Position numbers and translations under genes: made by a program. A DNA stretch of 38,342 nt from Candidatus Solibacter sp. (GTDB lineage Bacteria; Acidobacteriota; Terriglobia; Bryobacterales; Bryobacteraceae): contig PNKE01000018.1 in the NCBI GenBank assembly GCA_013822245.1, positions 1-38,342 on the forward strand, written 5' to 3'. The notes under the pieces were generated by a model that saw only the letters and a list, made by a program, of their open reading frames with translations, was not told the DNA's origin and ran no database searches. This document shows positions 32,237 to 38,342 of this stretch, one piece after another (the stretch's first letter is position 1; the number at the start of each line of letters is the position of its first letter).

Positions 32237-33559
32237 GTGGCCAGCGAGGAGCAATTCCGCCAACTTCCGTCGGTCGACGAACTGGCCCTGTCGCTGGCCA
32301 ACCTCGAAGCCCGCTTCCCTCGCCGCCTCATCGTTGATGAGTGCCGGCGCACCTTGCAGGACGCCCGCGCCGCCATCCGCGCCGGGCGTCCGGCTCCCCA
32401 GGCCCTGGCCCACGCCGTCACCGCCGCATTGGAATTTCTCGCCGCGCCGTCGCTGCGCCATGTCATCAACGCTACCGGCGTCATCCTTCACACCAACCTC
32501 GGCCGCGCCCCCCTGCCCGGCTCGCCCGCACCGGGACCCTACTCGAATCTCGAATACGACATCGCCCAGGGCCGCCGCGGTAGGCGCGACTCCCACACCT
32601 CGCCCCTGCTCGAACGTATCCTCGGCCGTCCCGCCGTCATGGTCAACAACGGCGCCTCGGCCTGCTGGCTCGCCCTGCACGAACTCGCCGCCGGCGGCGA
32701 GGTGATCGTCAGCCGCGGCGAACTCATCGAAATCGGCGACGGCTTCCGCATCCCCGACATCATGGCCCGCTCCGGCGCCCGCCTGGTCGAAGCCGGCACA
32801 ACCAACCGCACCCGCATCGAGGATTACCGCAACGCCATCACCCCCCAAACCCGCCTGCTGATGCGCGTCCACCCGTCGAACTTTTCCATCCAGGGCTTCA
32901 CCGGCCGGCCCTCGCTCGCCGAACTCTCGGCGCTCTCCCGCGAAACCGGCATCCCGCTCTACGAGGACCTCGGCAGCGGCTGCGTCACCGATTTGACTTC
33001 GTTCGGCATCAGCGAACCTCTTGCCCAGGACAGTTTCAAGGCCGGCGCCGATCTGATTTCCTTCAGCGGCGACAAACTCCTGGGCGGACCCCAGGCCGGC
33101 ATCCTCGCCGGCCGCGCTGATCTCGTCAAGCAACTCCGCTCGAACCCCATGTTCCGCGCCCTCAGGCTCGACAAGCTCGTCATCGCCGCCATGGAAACCA
33201 CCCTGCGCAGCCTTCTGCTTGAACGCTGGGACGAAATCCCCGCCCTGCGCATGATCCGCCTCAGCCCCGAGGAGATCCACCATCGCGCTGATCGCCTCCT
33301 GCGTCAATGGGACCACCCCGACGCCGAGCTGATCGAAGGCGAATCCCTCGTCGGCGGCGGTTCCACGCCCGATCAGTCGCTCAAGACCTGGCTCATCTCC
33401 GTCTCCGGCAATGCCGTCCAAAAGGAACGCGCCCTTCGCCAGGCTTCGCCTCCGGTCATCGCCCGCATCGAAAACGACGTCCTTCTGATCGACCTCCGCA
33501 CGGTCGACCCGCCTGAGGAAACTGCTCTCCTTGCCGCCCTGCAAGCCGCCGCCCGCTGA
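32237..33559 (+). CDS. selA: L-seryl-tRNA(Sec) selenium transferase
   Basis: 440 residues with a GTG start. The N-terminal domain has the SelA mark RQLPSVDELAL; the PLP domain has VINATGVILHTNLGRAPL, EYDIAQGRRGRRDSH, VMVNNGASACWLAL, RGELIEIGDGFRIPDIM, AGTTNRT and YEDLGSGC. The PLP lysine is Lys280 in SFSGDKLLGGPQAG. SelA converts seryl-tRNA(Sec) to selenocysteyl-tRNA(Sec) in a decamer. SelB, SelD and the selC tRNA are not in this window. It is joined to the upstream PIG-L gene by a 10-base gap, an odd pairing. PLP-dependent SelA-like paralogues exist, but the intact LPSVDEL and tRNA-handling N-terminus favour true SelA. Confidence 0.9.
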   Translation: MASEEQFRQLPSVDELALSLANLEARFPRRLIVDECRRTLQDARAAIRAGRPAPQALAHAVTAALEFLAAPSLRHVINATGVILHTNLGRAPLPGSPAPGPYSNLEYDIAQGRRGRRDSHTSPLLERILGRPAVMVNNGASACWLALHELAAGGEVIVSRGELIEIGDGFRIPDIMARSGARLVEAGTTNRTRIEDYRNAITPQTRLLMRVHPSNFSIQGFTGRPSLAELSALSRETGIPLYEDLGSGCVTDLTSFGISEPLAQDSFKAGADLISFSGDKLLGGPQAGILAGRADLVKQLRSNPMFRALRLDKLVIAAMETTLRSLLLERWDEIPALRMIRLSPEEIHHRADRLLRQWDHPDAELIEGESLVGGGSTPDQSLKTWLISVSGNAVQKERALRQASPPVIARIENDVLLIDLRTVDPPEETALLAALQAAAR

Positions 33560-33922
33560 GAGGCGCGGCCCCGGACCAGCATCGGACGGGATATGTCGAA
33601 TTATCTGGAATTCTGAATCTGTAGATGCGATACTACAAGTAGCTGAGCAAGTCTACAGCTTGTTCTTCGTGCGACCTTGATTCGCCAGCCAGAGCCGAGC
33701 AGGACATGAAACCGAGATTCCCGCCCCTCACCCCAAAGCTGCTCAGGCAGTCCAGGAACATCCTGCTGCCGCGCGGGCAGATGCCAAGTCCTTGCCCCGG
33801 CTTCTAGCCCCTATCTCCATCCAGAAACCGCGCCGGAGCCGTTTCGCGGCTTAAAGCCTGTTTCCACACCCGGTCCATCCAGATTCGGGCATGCCGGCAA
33901 GGGCATGCCGGGAGGTGCGTCC
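33560..33922. other. Intergenic region between selA and the CBS gene
   Basis: 363 bases with no convincing gene. ctgtaga (33619-33625) and tctacag (33652-33658) form a 7-bp inverted repeat followed by cttgttctt, a possible weak terminator for selA. The stretch about 33590-33670 is AT-rich for this genome. I searched it for a selenocysteine tRNA and found none. The end contains the hairpin before the CBS gene. Confidence 0.45.
33887..33915 (+). promoter_or_regulatory. Leader hairpin adjoining the CBS gene ribosome site
   Basis: gggcatgccgg occurs twice (33887-33897 and 33901-33911). Because GGCATGCC is self-complementary, copies at 33888-33895 and 33902-33909 can pair as an 8-bp stem with a 6-base loop. 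The stem ends directly before the GGGAGG ribosome site (33910-33915), seven bases ahead of the ATG. It could affect translation or be a tandem operator. Confidence 0.4.
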
Positions 33923-34378
33923 ATGAGCGTCAGAGACTATATGACGCCGGATCCCGTCGTCGTCACACCGGAAACCACGGTCGCCGAAATCGCCAGGCAA
34001 CTCACCCGCTACCGCATCGGCTGCGTCCCGGTTGTCGACGCCGCGGGAGATCTCGTCGGCCTGGTCACTGAAGCCGACCTGTTTGTCCGCCACAGCGTCG
34101 TCCCGTTCTCGAGTTACAGGGCCCCCACGCTCATGGGAAACTGGGTCGACCCCGATCGGATCGAGCAAACCTACGGCGATCTGGGAGATAAGAGAGCTTC
34201 CGATGTGATGACCACCGCCCTTGTAACCGTCGATGCCGGCGCCCCCATCGGCGAGGCGGCCCGGCTCATGATGCAACTTGAACGCAACCACTTGCCCGTC
34301 GTCAGTTCCGGCCGCCTGGTGGGCATCCTGACCCGCCACGATCTGCTCCGAGCGCTTTGCAGGCGGTTGCGTACTTAG
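33923..34378 (+). CDS. CBS-pair protein
   Basis: 151 residues; GGGAGG seven bases before the ATG at 33923 decides the start. Two CBS domains make up the whole protein. The first, MSVRDYMTPDPVVVTPETTV, runs to VPVVDAAGDLVGLVTEADLF; the second, DKRASDVMTTALVTVDAGAP, runs to LPVVSSGRLVGILTRHDLL. CBS pairs bind adenosine nucleotides and act as regulatory sensors. The next gene (73 bases on, same strand) is a P-type ATPase, so the protein may regulate that pump, which is inference. No other domain is fused. Confidence 0.88.
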   Translation: MSVRDYMTPDPVVVTPETTVAEIARQLTRYRIGCVPVVDAAGDLVGLVTEADLFVRHSVVPFSSYRAPTLMGNWVDPDRIEQTYGDLGDKRASDVMTTALVTVDAGAPIGEAARLMMQLERNHLPVVSSGRLVGILTRHDLLRALCRRLRT

Positions 34379-34451
34379 CCGCTCCGCGCCAGCGATCTGA
34401 TTTCACGCTTGCCGGCCTGGACTTGTCACCGATCAAAACGAGGTACTACCG

Positions 34452-37169
<2,718 letters not shown>

Positions 37170-37274
37170 GATCACTGTTGCTGAAAGGCTCAACGCTCCA
37201 AGCAAAATCTCTAGCACTGGGCTATGTTGTTAAATAAGCTTACGACCTGGCCGATCTGAACGGATGTGCAGCAG

Positions 37275-38240
37275 ATGCCTTTGAGTGTTTATTCATTGCC
37301 GTGGGCCGCGAGGGAGCCTCTGCTTCATGAGGCCTCCTGGATCAAGGATCTCAGGGAGGCGGAGGCCGACGCATGGCGCCGCGTTCGCATCCATGGCGGC
37401 CAACCACGTCAGCACTTTTCGGACACCGCAACGTACGTGCTGTCCGACGCGGTCAAGTGGTTGGCCGACGCTCCCGCAAACTCCATCCATGCAATCGTCA
37501 CCGACCCTCCTTATGGCGTAGTTGAGTACGAGAATAAGGATCACGAGAAATTGCGCGCCGGGCGCGGAGGAGTATGGCGCATCCCTCCCTCTTTCGACGG
37601 CTCAAAGCGGCAGCCTCTCCCGCGCTTTACGGTAATTTCACATGAGGAACTGGGCAAGTTGCATAGTTTCTTTAGCGCTGTGGCATATGGCATGCTTCGC
37701 TCTCTGGTCCCCGGGGGCCATCTCTTTGTCGCGTCAAATCCATTGCTCTCGACTATGACCTTCCATGCATTTCAAGAAGCTGGTTTTGAAAAACGAGGCG
37801 AGGTTATACGGTTGGTGCAAACACTGAGAGGCGGATTTAAGCCAAAGGGCGCCGAGAGCGAATTCCCGGAAGTCTCCGGCATGCCGCGCTCTTGCTGGGA
37901 TCCTTGGGGAATCTTCCGTAAGCCGTTCCCTGGAACGATAGCCGACAACTTAAGAAAGTGGGGCACGGGAGGACTGCGGAGAATTTCGAAAGATGAGCCA
38001 TTCAAAGATGTGATTGCGTGCTCGCCCACAAGAGGTATTGAAAAAGCCATCGCCCCTCACCCATCTCTCAAACCACAGAGGTTTCTCCGTCAGATAGTCC
38101 GAGCTTCTCTACCACTGGGAATTGGAATCGTCCACGATCCATTTGCCGGCAGCGCCTCGACCTTAGCTGCGTGTGAGCACATCGGCCTCAAGTCAATCGG
38201 ATGCGAAAGGGACCCACTGTACTTTGTATCCGTCCTGTGA
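37275..38240 (+). CDS. Site-specific DNA methyltransferase, N4/N6 beta class
   Basis: 321 residues from ATG 37275; an in-frame GTG at 37266 is also possible and no ribosome site is seen. The catalytic motif IV is TDPPYGVVEY and comes before the SAM-binding motif I DPFAGSASTLAACEHIG near the C-terminus, which is the beta-class order for N6-adenine or N4-cytosine methylation. The recognition region is between them. The gene has a lower GC and a more even codon use than the genes to its left and stands alone after a 105-base gap, so it looks acquired. It may be part of a restriction-modification unit, a phage-derived methylase, or an orphan. Its recognition sequence cannot be read from the gene. 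Confidence 0.85.
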   Translation: MPLSVYSLPWAAREPLLHEASWIKDLREAEADAWRRVRIHGGQPRQHFSDTATYVLSDAVKWLADAPANSIHAIVTDPPYGVVEYENKDHEKLRAGRGGVWRIPPSFDGSKRQPLPRFTVISHEELGKLHSFFSAVAYGMLRSLVPGGHLFVASNPLLSTMTFHAFQEAGFEKRGEVIRLVQTLRGGFKPKGAESEFPEVSGMPRSCWDPWGIFRKPFPGTIADNLRKWGTGGLRRISKDEPFKDVIACSPTRGIEKAIAPHPSLKPQRFLRQIVRASLPLGIGIVHDPFAGSASTLAACEHIGLKSIGCERDPLYFVSVL

Positions 38241-38282
38241 ACCCATCTTCCCGGGCGCGATATTGGAGCGCAAACTGAGTGC

Positions 38283-38342
38283 ATGAGATCGGCGCGGCAG
38301 CAGGCAGAGATGGCGGCGAGGCGTGAGGGGTGGACACGGATT
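38283..38342 (+). CDS. Possible start of a partner gene, cut by the window edge
   Basis: An ATG at 38283 opens 20 codons that stay open to the window end (MRSARQQAEMAARREGWTRI). No ribosome site precedes it and the frame is open back to 38241, just after the methyltransferase stop. A restriction endonuclease is a possible neighbour for the methyltransferase, but nothing in these 20 codons shows it. Confidence 0.3.
   Translation, partial: MRSARQQAEMAARREGWTRI

Noticed and set aside
33560-33922. Selenocysteine tRNA next to selA.
   Set aside because: No cloverleaf with a TCA anticodon and a CCA end could be found; the only folds are short inverted repeats.

Overview
The window looks like chromosomal DNA of a high-GC Gram-negative bacterium, most likely an acidobacterium of the Bryobacter/Solibacter type. 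This is inferred from family content and not from a marker gene: an orphan MacB/FtsX-like double permease of the kind abundant in Acidobacteria, many exported hydrolases, a Tat-exported Gfo/Idh/MocA oxidoreductase, hfq-hflX, pgsA and selA. There are about 29 convincing genes plus several remnants or doubtful small ORFs. I recognised no tRNA, rRNA, CRISPR array or insertion sequence. Both edges (about 1-690 and 37.2-38.3 kb) look less GC-rich than the middle.

Layout. 0.2-6 kb: a SPASM-like remnant of a radical SAM peptide maturase, an orphan ADOP permease, a 32-codon LuxR-type helix-turn-helix remnant at a gene junction, a membrane protein with six zinc ribbons, and an exported glycine-zipper protein. 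6-12.3 kb (minus strand): an NfrB-like glycosyltransferase with a C-terminal MshEN domain (candidate c-di-GMP receptor), two tandem very small one-haem c-type proteins, then a tightly overlapping set of family 2 glycosyltransferase, two SAM methyltransferases and a glutaminyl cyclase. This part is probably concerned with the cell envelope or an exported glycan. 12.3-15.8 kb: housekeeping genes (RodZ-like protein, PgsA, HflX, Hfq), with three DnaA-box-like sites at the hflX 3' end.

15.9-30 kb: mostly exported catabolic enzymes: SGNH sialate O-acetylesterase, Gfo/Idh/MocA oxidoreductase, an anaerobic-sulfatase-maturase-like radical SAM enzyme, a CNNM/CBS membrane protein, a penicillin-acylase-type Ntn hydrolase, an S9 peptidase, a PA-IL-like/LssY_C/hydrolase-like protein and a TIM-barrel glycosidase. 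30-37.2 kb (plus strand): a flippase-like UPF0104 membrane protein, an exported PIG-L deacetylase, SelA, a CBS-pair protein and a CtpF-like P-type ATPase. The right edge has a beta-class N4/N6 DNA methyltransferase and possibly the start of a partner gene.

The most interesting points are: divergent gene pairs that share a near-palindromic -10 element, giving symmetric bidirectional promoters (12.25, 17.35 and 21.32 kb), with several genes whose -10 lies only 7-9 bases from the ATG and which may be leaderless; the pair of roughly 44-residue monohaem proteins; the overlapping glycan/cyclase operon with a CTG start in a CTGA overlap; the MshEN-controlled glycosyltransferase; and the LuxR and SPASM remnants that flank the orphan permease. 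I did not find a clearly novel defence or mobile system. All functional calls rest on reading motifs by eye.
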